Below, one piece after another: positions 1-5,701 of a DNA stretch of 6,709 nucleotides. The DNA is from Candidatus Bipolaricaulota bacterium. GTDB taxonomy: Bacteria > Bipolaricaulota > Bipolaricaulia > RBG-16-55-9 > DRXL01. The stretch covers positions 1-6,709 of the forward strand of contig JAILZC010000048.1 in the NCBI GenBank assembly GCA_023512665.1. The letters are read 5' to 3'. Each line of letters opens with the position of its first letter. Position 1 is the stretch's first letter. A model generated the notes under the pieces. The model was not told where the DNA came from. It did not search any database and was given only the letters and a program-made list of their open reading frames with translations. Position numbers and translations under genes: made by a program.

Positions 1-584
1 GGCGTGACTCTCCAGAGTTTGCTTGTGTTTATGTCTACTACATAGAGATTGTTTTCCGCATCAACTATCAAACCGTTGGGGCCACTCAGATCGGGGATTT
101 TAGACTTATCAAGAAAGACCGCCACGCGCTTCTCCCGGTCGGCCTTGAAGACGACAGAACGATTGGTGTCGGAAATATAGAGATTGCCGGAATAATCAAA
201 AGCCAGATCGTTCAGTAAAGACGGCGACACAGGGAAACTCTCTAGCGGGAGCCAGAGGCTGGCTTGCCCGTCCAGTTTGATCTTCCAGATGCCCTTGGTA
301 TCCACAACATAGAGAGAGTTTTCAAAAAAAGCTGCGCCGGCGGCGTCTAAGCCCATCACGAAGTCGCTCACGCGAGCGGTGTCGCCCGTGACTTTCGAGA
401 TTTTACCGTCGCCGACGACGTTTAAGTTTCCCAGATTCGAGACATAATAATTACCGTCAGGGCCGACGGCGACGCTTTCGGGAGTTGAGAAGCCCTCAAT
501 CGTGCGATTGGGCTGAGGCTGAACGCCCGAACCCGTCATTATCAAGCTGACGACTGCCAAAATCCAAATCCCGTATTTGCTCAT
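1..584 (-). CDS. Exported NHL/SMP-30-like beta-propeller protein, 3' end outside window
   Basis: The gene starts at ATG 584-582 and stays open for 194 codons to the left edge, so its C-terminus is missing. The N-terminus is a signal peptide: a short basic start (MSKYG), then the hydrophobic stretch IWILAVVSLIMTG, with cleavage probably near residues 20-25. The mature part has repeated blades of the NHL/gluconolactonase-like type: PESVAVGPDGNYYVSN (35-50), ENSLYVVDTKGIWKIKLDG (88-106), LNDLAFDYSGNLYISDTNRSV (from 124) and PNGLIVDAENNLYVVDINTS (169-188). Such proteins fold as propellers outside the cytoplasm. Some are lactonases or binding proteins, and the substrate here cannot be read. GGAG at 598-595 and AAGGTG at 593-588 serve as ribosome binding site. 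It lies 18 bases downstream of the permease gene, so the two are probably co-transcribed. The fold is well supported; the function is unknown. Confidence 0.85.
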   Translation of the reverse strand, partial: MSKYGIWILAVVSLIMTGSGVQPQPNRTIEGFSTPESVAVGPDGNYYVSNLGNLNVVGDGKISKVTGDTARVSDFVMGLDAAGAAFFENSLYVVDTKGIWKIKLDGQASLWLPLESFPVSPSLLNDLAFDYSGNLYISDTNRSVVFKADREKRVAVFLDKSKIPDLSGPNGLIVDAENNLYVVDINTSKLWRVT

Positions 585-602
585 GATCACCTTTCTCCGT
601 CT

Positions 603-1391
603 CTATGATAACAAACCCTGCACGCCCTTCCAAATCATGTTGATCGCTGAGTAGAGCAGCACAACCCCGAAGAGCCGTCGCAGAAAGACTTTGGAGACTT
701 TTGTGGTGCTCCACGCTCCTAGCTGCGCCCCGATGATAATCCCCAGCGCCAGCGGGATCGCTAAATCTATATGAAGGTTGCCCTGAAAGAAGTGTGTGAT
801 CGCCGCAGTGAGCGACGACGGTCCCATCACAAAAAGACTGGTCGCCACGGCGCTGACAATATCTACTCCCAAAAAGATATTCATCGCCGGGACCATCACG
901 ATCCCGCCGCCGATCCCGAAGAACCCCGCTGCGACTCCCGCGACCAACCCGACCAGAGCGCCGAGCAGGGGCGTGGGATTCCCTTGGGGGTCGAGGCCGC
1001 GTCGGAGCAACAAGCCCAGCTCTTTGGGTTCCTTCCCGGCGAGCATCAGCCCAGAGACGTAGAGCAATAAGACCCCGAACGCAATAGCTAACGCTTCGCT
1101 TGAGATAAATTCTGTCAGAAACGCCCCAAGCCATGCGCCGACCAGCGCCATCGGCAGCAGCGCCAGCGCGAATTTATAATCAATCTTCTTCTGACGAGAG
1201 TAGGCGATCGTGCTGGAGATCGAATTGAAGACGATCGCCGCTAGGCTGGTGCCGACGGCCTCTTGGGTGGTGCCGACGAGATTCAAAAAGACGAGTAGCG
1301 GGACCATAAAAATCCCGCCGCCGACCCCGACCATGCTCGCCACCCATCCAATAGCGATGGCTGAGAGAAATAAGAGAACAAAAATTAACAT
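603..1391 (-). CDS. TauE/SafE-family membrane permease (sulfite/sulfonate exporter-like)
   Basis: This is a complete 262-residue protein, the usual size for the TauE/SafE (former DUF81) family of membrane permeases. Known members move sulfite, sulfoacetate or other sulfur-containing or organic anions, but most have no proven substrate. It is almost entirely hydrophobic and shows the family's internal duplication. The glycine motif GVGGGIFMVP (22-31) recurs as GIGGGIVMVP (159-168), and VGTSLAAIVFNSISSTIAY (46-64) matches VATSLFVMGPSSLTAAITH (182-200). A charged loop around residues 120-137 separates the halves. The ATG at 1391-1389 is chosen because it opens directly into the first membrane segment. 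Only a weak SD (AGAG) lies upstream, but a strong promoter sits about 30 bases away. It is the first gene of an operon with the exported propeller protein. Sulfur-compound export is a family-level guess; the family call is firm. Confidence 0.93.
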   Translation of the reverse strand: MLIFVLLFLSAIAIGWVASMVGVGGGIFMVPLLVFLNLVGTTQEAVGTSLAAIVFNSISSTIAYSRQKKIDYKFALALLPMALVGAWLGAFLTEFISSEALAIAFGVLLLYVSGLMLAGKEPKELGLLLRRGLDPQGNPTPLLGALVGLVAGVAAGFFGIGGGIVMVPAMNIFLGVDIVSAVATSLFVMGPSSLTAAITHFFQGNLHIDLAIPLALGIIIGAQLGAWSTTKVSKVFLRRLFGVVLLYSAINMIWKGVQGLLS

Positions 1392-1409
1392 GAAGAGGCT
1401 CTATAGAAA

Positions 1410-1425
1410 TCCCTTGCTGAAGGGA
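1410..1425. promoter_or_regulatory. Inverted repeat over the permease promoter start site (possible operator)
   Basis: TCCCTT-CAGC-AAGGGA is a perfect 6-bp inverted repeat with a 4-base centre. It touches the last base of the -10 hexamer and covers the predicted transcript start. Since half of it lies upstream of the start, it fits a protein-binding operator better than an RNA hairpin. Arms of 6 bp can arise by chance, so this is tentative. Confidence 0.3.
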
Positions 1426-1454
1426 GTATAGCAGACGGCGCAAGAGCCGGTCAA
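1425..1454 (-). promoter_or_regulatory. Sigma70-type promoter for the permease/propeller operon
   Basis: On the minus strand, TTGACC (1454-1449, 5 of 6 to the -35 consensus) and TATACT (1430-1425, 5 of 6 to the -10 consensus) are separated by 18 bases. A TG one base before the -10 (TGCTATACT) gives an extended -10. The predicted transcript start is near 1418, leaving a leader of about 27 bases before the permease ATG. Seen directly in the sequence; activity is inferred. Confidence 0.75.
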
Positions 1455-1505
1455 GTAGGGTTCCCCCCACCGCCCACAAGAGCTAGCCAATCTCTCTCAT
1501 CGGTT

Positions 1506-1535
1506 CGGAGGGGAAGGCCGTAGCCCTCCCCTCCG
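1506..1535 (-). terminator. GC-rich hairpin after the 837-residue gene (terminator-like)
   Basis: The 13-base arms are CGGAGGGGAAGGC and GCCCTCCCCTCCG, separated by a 4-base loop (CGTA). They pair at 12 of 13 positions (one A-C mismatch). The hairpin begins 23 bases after the stop codon of the large secreted-protein gene and lies before the next promoter (1454-1425). No T-run follows on the minus strand, so it is not a textbook intrinsic terminator. It may end transcription weakly or protect the 3' end of the message. Confidence 0.55.
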
Positions 1536-1558
1536 CCGTGTTACTCAGCCCCTCTTAC

Positions 1559-4072
1559 TTAACGAATGCTGACTGTCGCTTTGACAATCGCGCTCTTGGC
1601 TCCTTTGTCGTCCACCACATAGAGCTCGATAGTAGCCGTGCCGGCTTTGCCACAGGTGACCGTATGTGTTGGTCCGCCCTGTATGAAGGAGTGCCCAATA
1701 TCTGGGCAAGTCGCCTGCCACCACCATTGAGTGACCCGTCCATCGGGATCGTAAGAGCGCGAGCCATCGCAGGTGAACGGCTTATTCACTTCTGCGCTCC
1801 TGGGACAGCTGAGGACCGCGACGGGCGGCCTGTTCTCCGCCGTCGCAGGTTCGTAATACGCTATAGCCCGCGTGTTCCCTGTGATTCTGAAGGTGAAGGG
1901 GTTGGCCGCAGCGAGTCCGTCCATCCGCCATTCTTTGAAACGATGCACCGTGGGCAACATGCCGCAAGCGGAGAGAGTCGGGCTGGCAGAGAGCCGGATC
2001 TCTTGCATATGGCTGAACCGGAAGGTACTGGGCGGCTGGCCCGCCACAGTCCTCCCCGGCGGGGTCACGGTGATCGCAGCGTTGGGGCAGTTGGACTCCA
2101 CGGTCAGTGTGTATTCGGTCACCGGCACTCTCTTATAGATCGCTGTCAGTGTGACGGTGGGGCTAACGATGGTTGCGTCCAAGGGGTTGCTCGTGAACGT
2201 CCGCCCGTCGTGCAAGAGCCAGTGCGAGAATCTCAGCCCTGCCCACTCTGCGGGCGCCAGAACTCTGATGGTCGTCCCTCGCGGGAGGGTGCGCGTGAAG
2301 GGCGTTGCCGTCGTCGTGGTCGCGCCCGCAGCGGTAAGCGTGATCGGCACGCCGGTCAGCTCGCGGAGCATCTCCTCGTCCTCCTGCGCGGCTTTTACCG
2401 TCAGGAGGACTTGCTCTTCTGGCGGAGGCGGCTGGCAGTAGCCCGCCGTGCGGCAGCAGTCTGTGATGGTCTGAACGTTGATCGCTGCGGCGACACTGGC
2501 GATAGCCCGTAGAGCGACGGAAGCGCTCGCACTGGCGCTTGCAGCAGCAGAGGCTGCGGCGCGGGCTGCAGCTTCCGCTTCGGCCACGGCGAGGGCCGCC
2601 GCCTCGGCCCGCGCCTGCGCGGCGGCTATCGCTTGCGCGTGGGCATAGGCCAAGGCCCAGGCGCTCGCGGAGGCCTGTGCCTCAGCCCAAGCATAGGCCC
2701 ACGCCTGCGCTTGCGCCCACGCTAACGCTAAAGCCGAAGCCTGAGCTGGAGCTTGTCCGATCGTTTGCGCCAAGGCAGTCGCCCAAGCGCGCGCATCGGC
2801 CCAGCTCACGGCTAACGCGCGCGCCCGCGCCTCGGCTTGGGCACCGGCAGCAGCTAAAGCTGTCGCAGCGGCCCGCGCACGCGCGAGAGCCTCAGAGATA
2901 GCACGCGCCCACGCTAACGCGCGCGCGGATGCTTCGGCAGCGGCTTGTGCAGAGGCGCTCGCGGCGGCTTGCGCTTGCGCGATGGCCCGCAAGGCCGCGT
3001 CAATCGAAGCGCGCGCCGAGGCCGTCACGACCGCGCACGGCAGAGCCATGACTTGAGTTACGGCCGCCGCAGCTTGAACTTGCGCGTGTGTGTACGTGCC
3101 CACGGCTGCAGAAGCTGACGCGCGCGCCGAGGCTTCGGCAGAGGCCGCGGCTTGGGCCACAGCGAGGGCGCTCGCTTCCGCACGTGCCATCGCTTCGACC
3201 TGCGCTTGGGCCGTCGCCATGGCTAGAGCAAAAGATCGGGCTTGCGCTTGGGCCCAAGCCCAGGCGACGCGAAAGCTGCTGCGCGCCGCCCAAGCCAAGT
3301 CATACGCCCGCGCCGCGCCGATCTTGTAGTCCTCGATCTCACCTGCAGAGAACTGGCCGCTGCCGTCCCAGCCGCCCACGCCGATAAAGATCGCTTCCGG
3401 GATGGGCTCGCGGGTGAAAGCCAGACGGAGCCAGCGCGGTTGCGCGAGCGCCACGATCCAGTTCTGGTCCACGGGGATGGGGATCTCGATCTCTTGCTCC
3501 TCGCCGGGGCTCAGGGTAATCATTTGATTCTTGACGATCCATTCATCGCCCGTATCGCTCGTCTTCCACTCCCCGTCGCGGTTGCGATCATAGAGCGCAT
3601 TCAAGTAGCGCGGGCCCGGCGGAGCCGTCGGCGCGATGCGCACCAAGACGGTGAAGCGAATCAGCCCCGTGGGCAAGAGTGCTACTCTCAGGCCGTCGTC
3701 AATGTCGTCGTCTACTAAGTTTGGCGTCTGGTCTAGGTCATTGGGGTCGTTGACATCACGCTCGGTGCTGGTCAATTCTAGTGCTCCCAAGCTCTCCTGT
3801 CCGAGGGTGAGTGTGTGGGCGCCGGGGCGGCCGGTGACACGACTGTTGGTCGTGCCGAAGAGCGTGGGGAACTTGCACGTTATATCTGTCGCTGGGTCTT
3901 CGCTGTAGCCACAAGGGAGATTATCCGGGGCGTCGCCGTAGTCCGCGACGGGAGCCACGGGTTGGCCCAAGGCTGTGCTCCTTACAGCCGGGGGAGGGAG
4001 TCCGATCGAGTTTCCCAGCAGGGCCAGAAGCCCTGCCACCAGCACGATACGGCCGAGGGTCTTGAGTGTCAT
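1559..4072 (-). CDS. Secreted 837-residue modular protein: GEVED + (X-Ala)n region + InlB-like repeats + PKD
   Basis: ATG 4072-4070 follows a perfect AAGGAGG eight bases upstream. Residues 1-24 form a signal peptide (MTLKTLGRIVLVAGLLALLG). Residues 42-252 match a GEVED-type module, with DYGDAPD at 44-50, the acidic DDDIDDG at 121-127, LYDRNRDGEW at 160-169 and GGWDGSGQFSAGEIEDY at 233-249. Residues 253-530 are alanine-rich with Ala at almost every second position. Residues 531-552 hold a Cys/Pro linker (DCC, YCQPPPPEE). Residues 555-648 and 652-741 resemble divergent InlB B-repeats (FSHWLLHDGRTFTSNP; HRFKEWRMDGLAAANP). Residues 748-837 are a PKD domain (RPPVAVLSC, CDGSRSYDPDG, VVDDKGAKS). No C-terminal membrane anchor or sorting motif is visible, so release or non-covalent attachment is likely. 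PKD and InlB-like modules suggest an adhesive or structural surface protein. It starts 35 bases after the DNRLRE gene, as the second gene of that operon. The exact role is unknown. Confidence 0.93.
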   Translation of the reverse strand: MTLKTLGRIVLVAGLLALLGNSIGLPPPAVRSTALGQPVAPVADYGDAPDNLPCGYSEDPATDITCKFPTLFGTTNSRVTGRPGAHTLTLGQESLGALELTSTERDVNDPNDLDQTPNLVDDDIDDGLRVALLPTGLIRFTVLVRIAPTAPPGPRYLNALYDRNRDGEWKTSDTGDEWIVKNQMITLSPGEEQEIEIPIPVDQNWIVALAQPRWLRLAFTREPIPEAIFIGVGGWDGSGQFSAGEIEDYKIGAARAYDLAWAARSSFRVAWAWAQAQARSFALAMATAQAQVEAMARAEASALAVAQAAASAEASARASASAAVGTYTHAQVQAAAAVTQVMALPCAVVTASARASIDAALRAIAQAQAAASASAQAAAEASARALAWARAISEALARARAAATALAAAGAQAEARARALAVSWADARAWATALAQTIGQAPAQASALALAWAQAQAWAYAWAEAQASASAWALAYAHAQAIAAAQARAEAAALAVAEAEAAARAAASAAASASASASVALRAIASVAAAINVQTITDCCRTAGYCQPPPPEEQVLLTVKAAQEDEEMLRELTGVPITLTAAGATTTTATPFTRTLPRGTTIRVLAPAEWAGLRFSHWLLHDGRTFTSNPLDATIVSPTVTLTAIYKRVPVTEYTLTVESNCPNAAITVTPPGRTVAGQPPSTFRFSHMQEIRLSASPTLSACGMLPTVHRFKEWRMDGLAAANPFTFRITGNTRAIAYYEPATAENRPPVAVLSCPRSAEVNKPFTCDGSRSYDPDGRVTQWWWQATCPDIGHSFIQGGPTHTVTCGKAGTATIELYVVDDKGAKSAIVKATVSIR
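2483..3316 (-). repeat. Coding region for a strict (X-Ala)n dipeptide-repeat segment
   Basis: This stretch encodes residues 253-530 of the secreted protein. In residues 270-322 Ala fills 25 of 27 even positions (exceptions S280, V292). In residues 363-517 it fills 74 of 78 odd positions; the four exceptions are S393, S423, T437 and G439, all small residues. The blocks are about 269-322, 351-435 and 441-520, broken by a 28-residue linker (323-350) and by an Ile-Gly-Gln-Ala-Pro kink (438-442). The X positions hold Q, S, R, E, L, I, W, Y and some A, with seven Trp in 363-517 and no Lys in the whole segment. Ala codons are mixed (GCC, GCT, GCG, GCA) and there is no exact DNA repeat, so the pattern is held at protein level rather than produced by recent slippage. 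Confidence 0.9.
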
Positions 4073-4110
4073 CTTCGATCCCTCCTTGGATCTCCTCTCG
4101 TCACCTCCTA
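4073..4110 (-). promoter_or_regulatory. Triple Shine-Dalgarno-like leader between the two secreted-protein genes
   Basis: The gap between the DNRLRE stop and the next ATG holds three anti-SD complementary stretches: AGGAGGTGA (4109-4101, overlapping the TAG stop), AGAGGAGA (4098-4091) and AAGGAGG (4087-4081). The last sits 8 bases from the start codon and is the likely functional site. The first two may help terminating ribosomes stay on the message and reinitiate. Confidence 0.7.
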
Positions 4111-5202
4111 AGGGTCAGTGATGGTGAACCACTGCGACAGCTCGTAGTTCCCATCAATGAAGATCCTGACCTCCCATTGTGAAGGCCGGGGGAGTCGAGC
4201 CACCATCGTTCCTCTAATGCGAATCTCGTGCCACACCGCATACCAATCCCAATGGCTGCGACCATACTGCCTGGGATGCGGAGTGAGGGTGGAATGTGTC
4301 ATGTACCGCGAGGGCCCTGCCGGGCTGTGATACCACCACTCCCAGACGACCCGCACACGGTCGTAGAGGGGACCCCGGATTTTCACCCACGACACCGCCT
4401 TCTTATCCTCAGTGGTGAAGACGTTGGTTCTATCTATCGGATCATAGGGATAGGTTTTCTGCACGTCCTTGGCCATGGCGTGATCGAGGATCCGGGTCCC
4501 CGTAGGCGGAGCGCCTGGAGCGCCTGTGGTGATGACGAGCTGCGGCCGGCGGTCCGTTGCAGGCGAAGTACCTGGAACAGCAAACGGATCGGGAACGCCG
4601 CCTTCACGAGACCAGAACTTGGCGCTGGTGTAACGTGCGTAGGTGCCAGCTCCGGCGATTAGCATCCAGCCATGGTGCAGGCTACCTATCGCTAGGGCGT
4701 TGCGCACATCGGTGGTGACGTCCAATTCCACCCACGAGTCAGGTGCTAATGGTGGCTTCAAGGTGGTGCGGGTGACCTCAAATCCATAGTGGAGAAAATG
4801 ACTCTCCCAGGTCACGGTGTCTTCTCGCCACGGTTGAGTGATCCGGTACAGAACGACGCCCATTTGGTCACCGTGGTATTCCCAAACGCACAGCCTCAGC
4901 GTTGCCTTGGCCACACTTGTCCCAGCCGGGATCTGCATTAGGTCGAACTGGATCAGCGTTCGACTCTCGTTGTTGATGGCGTAGCCTGATGCTGACGGGG
5001 CGACCACTAGATCGTGTTCTTTGCCGAAGTTCTTCGTCCGGTCGAATTGCCATATCTTCGCATCCTGAAGGGGGTGTAGGGTCAAGACCCCTGGCGTTAC
5101 CCCTGCCACCCCCTGGCCCACCAGCGGGATCCGGTAGTGAATGTGCTGTTTTGTGGTCTCCGTGGTCACGCACAAAGTGAGCGGGTTCCTTGGCCGGTAC
5201 AC
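4108..5202 (-). CDS. C-terminal part of the frameshifted secreted protein: DNRLRE domain plus beta-sandwich tail
   Basis: The first possible start is a GTG at 5202-5200 inside the ASH domain, with no ribosome site or signal peptide, so this is a fragment rather than an independent gene. Residues 1-32 finish the ASH domain (CVTTETTKQHIHYRIPLVGQG). Residues 38-226 match DNRLRE/CBM-like modules of surface proteins: LHPLQDAKIW, NFGKEHDLVVAP, RTLIQFDLMQIPAGTSVAKA (81-100), WREDTVTWES (125-134), SWVELDVTTDVRNAL (156-170), GWMLIAGAG, AKFWSREGG and RRPQLVITT. Residues 237-364 form a Trp-rich beta-sandwich-like tail ending in SQWEVRIFIDGNYELSQWFTI (the family name is not clear to me). DNRLRE modules are found in surface proteins and can bind carbohydrate. 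The next gene follows 35 bases later. Confidence 0.85.
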   Translation of the reverse strand: MYRPRNPLTLCVTTETTKQHIHYRIPLVGQGVAGVTPGVLTLHPLQDAKIWQFDRTKNFGKEHDLVVAPSASGYAINNESRTLIQFDLMQIPAGTSVAKATLRLCVWEYHGDQMGVVLYRITQPWREDTVTWESHFLHYGFEVTRTTLKPPLAPDSWVELDVTTDVRNALAIGSLHHGWMLIAGAGTYARYTSAKFWSREGGVPDPFAVPGTSPATDRRPQLVITTGAPGAPPTGTRILDHAMAKDVQKTYPYDPIDRTNVFTTEDKKAVSWVKIRGPLYDRVRVVWEWWYHSPAGPSRYMTHSTLTPHPRQYGRSHWDWYAVWHEIRIRGTMVARLPRPSQWEVRIFIDGNYELSQWFTITDP

Positions 5203-5522
5203 TTGCGCCGCCGGAGGGGTGAACCGGATCGTAAACCGGAACTGGCCGCAGGGGGAAGCGTCGTCGGAAGCACGAGGCCCGCGACCTCGAACGGCGGGTC
5301 TTGCCCATAGAACCGGTCACCGAACCCGACTGTGTTGATCGTGGCCTGTTCGTTGTGCGGATTTGTGAAGACGTACTCCAGCGTCTTGGTCGTCCCCACC
5401 GCCACCTGCCCAAAATTCACCTCGGGCAGCACCCTGATCACTTGTGCAAACGCAACTATCGCGACGATCCCAACCCACAGAACGCCAATACCTGCCCACC
5501 GCAGAATCCTCGCAACTGACAT
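5166..5522 (-). CDS. N-terminal part of the frameshifted secreted protein: signal peptide and ASH-like domain
   Basis: ATG 5522-5520 is preceded by GAGGTGA (5534-5528) at a 5-base spacing, a much better start than the in-frame TTG at 5564. Residues 1-26 are a clear signal peptide: SVARILRW, a long hydrophobic core, and cleavage after AFA. The mature part (IRVLPEVNFGQVAVGTTKTL, 29-48) then YVFTNPHNEQATINTVGF is typical of ASH/HYDIN-type immunoglobulin-like modules (FG.V.VG.t..l...N). From about residue 91 the frame is out of register and gives a Ser/Arg-rich tail ending at TGA 5168-5166. That tail is very probably not a natural sequence. Confidence 0.7.
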   Translation of the reverse strand: MSVARILRWAGIGVLWVGIVAIVAFAQVIRVLPEVNFGQVAVGTTKTLEYVFTNPHNEQATINTVGFGDRFYGQDPPFEVAGLVLPTTLPPAASSGLRSGSPLRRRKCTGQGTRSLCA

Positions 5523-5564
5523 CTTGATCACCTCTGTTTGCCCTCTTAGTGAGACAGCCTTCAA

Positions 5565-5590
5565 ATTCTAAAGCGCCTCGTTTAAGAATA
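5565..5590 (-). promoter_or_regulatory. Candidate -10 elements for the secreted-protein operon
   Basis: Two -10-like hexamers precede ATG 5522 on the minus strand: TATTCT (5590-5585, 4 of 6) and TAGAAT (5570-5565, 5 of 6). Neither has a recognisable -35 element at 16-18 bases, as expected of activator-dependent promoters. Their predicted starts are near 5578 and 5558. Relative to them, the nearest FNR-like palindrome (centre 5620.5) lies at about -42.5 or -62.5. Both are within a base of the classic class II (-41.5) and class I (-61.5) positions. Confidence 0.45.
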
Positions 5591-5613
5591 ACTGACTTTG
5601 CCCACTCCTATCT

Positions 5614-5627
5614 ATGAACTAGTTCAA
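5614..5627. promoter_or_regulatory. FNR-like operator site 1 (promoter-proximal)
   Basis: On the minus strand this reads TTGAACTAGTTCAT and contains the perfect 12-bp palindrome TGAACTAGTTCA (5615-5626). Its TGA-N6-TCA core and 14-bp layout (5+4+5) match FNR-family sites (TTGAT-N4-ATCAA). It is the best copy of a three-fold repeated motif. It lies upstream of the secreted-protein operon and downstream of the Crp/Fnr regulator gene. Confidence 0.65.
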
Positions 5628-5636
5628 TCTTTCTCC

Positions 5637-5650
5637 TTGAATTAGTTCAA
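5637..5650. promoter_or_regulatory. FNR-like operator site 2
   Basis: TTGAATTAGTTCAA has the complete TTGAA-N4-TTCAA layout. Its centre is 23 bp from site 1, and it abuts site 3 with one shared base. Minus-strand reading: TTGAACTAATTCAA. Confidence 0.6.
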
Positions 5651-5663
5651 TGAACTACTTCAA
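5650..5663. promoter_or_regulatory. FNR-like operator site 3
   Basis: The minus strand reads TTGAAGTAGTTCAT, the same motif as sites 1 and 2 with one inner change. Its centre is 13 bp from site 2, so two dimers would be close to overlapping and might compete or cooperate. Confidence 0.55.
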
Positions 5664-5701
5664 TCATCGCGGGTTTTCTACTTCTGTAGGGCGCTTTTCG
5701 C

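Larger units (their letters stand above)
4108..5522 (-). pseudogene. Frameshifted gene for a secreted ASH + DNRLRE protein (whole locus)
   Basis: The 118-codon frame from ATG 5522 and the frame ending at 4108 encode two parts of one protein. The first begins an ASH-type beta-sandwich and loses similarity after LPTTLPP. In the next frame the sequence continues with FRFTIRFTPPAAQVYRPRNP and ends the same domain at IPLVGQG. One base is missing, most simply in the C5 run (G5 on the plus strand at 5251-5255). A sixth C would read LPP-CGQ-FRFTIRFTPP. The locus is 1415 bases; one more base gives 472 codons, or 471 residues and a stop. The intact product would have a signal peptide, an ASH domain, a DNRLRE domain and a C-terminal beta domain, and would be exported. 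The break could be a sequencing or assembly error, a true mutation or a phase-variable tract. Similarity on both sides looks undecayed, which favours an error or a recent event. Confidence 0.8.

Noticed and set aside
496..1134. 212-codon minus-strand frame overlapping the permease and propeller genes
   Set aside because: It is out of frame with both real genes, is Arg-rich and has no membrane or family signature.
1538..2512. 324-codon open frame on the plus strand
   Set aside because: It lies opposite the well-supported PKD and InlB-like domains of the secreted protein, has low-complexity Arg/Gly-rich composition and shows no recognisable domain.
2539..2901. Plus-strand frame with alternating Pro/Arg repeats, and similar frames at 3088-3387
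   Set aside because: These are antisense images of the (X-Ala)n codons; the 6-base periodicity forces an alternating pattern in every frame.
5251..5262. Programmed -1 frameshift signal
   Set aside because: Read on the minus strand, the tract CTT-CCC-CCT lacks a matching X-XXY-YYZ heptamer (T precedes the C run), and I see no obvious downstream stem-loop stimulator.
4868..5413. 181-codon minus-strand frame across the frameshift site
   Set aside because: It is the third frame of the ASH-DNRLRE gene, basic and Ser/Arg-rich, and is explained by neither half of the gene.
5677..5690. CTAC-AGAA-GTAG hairpin after the regulator stop as a terminator
   Set aside because: The stem is only 4 bp and no T-run follows, so termination between the regulator and the secreted-protein operon is not shown.
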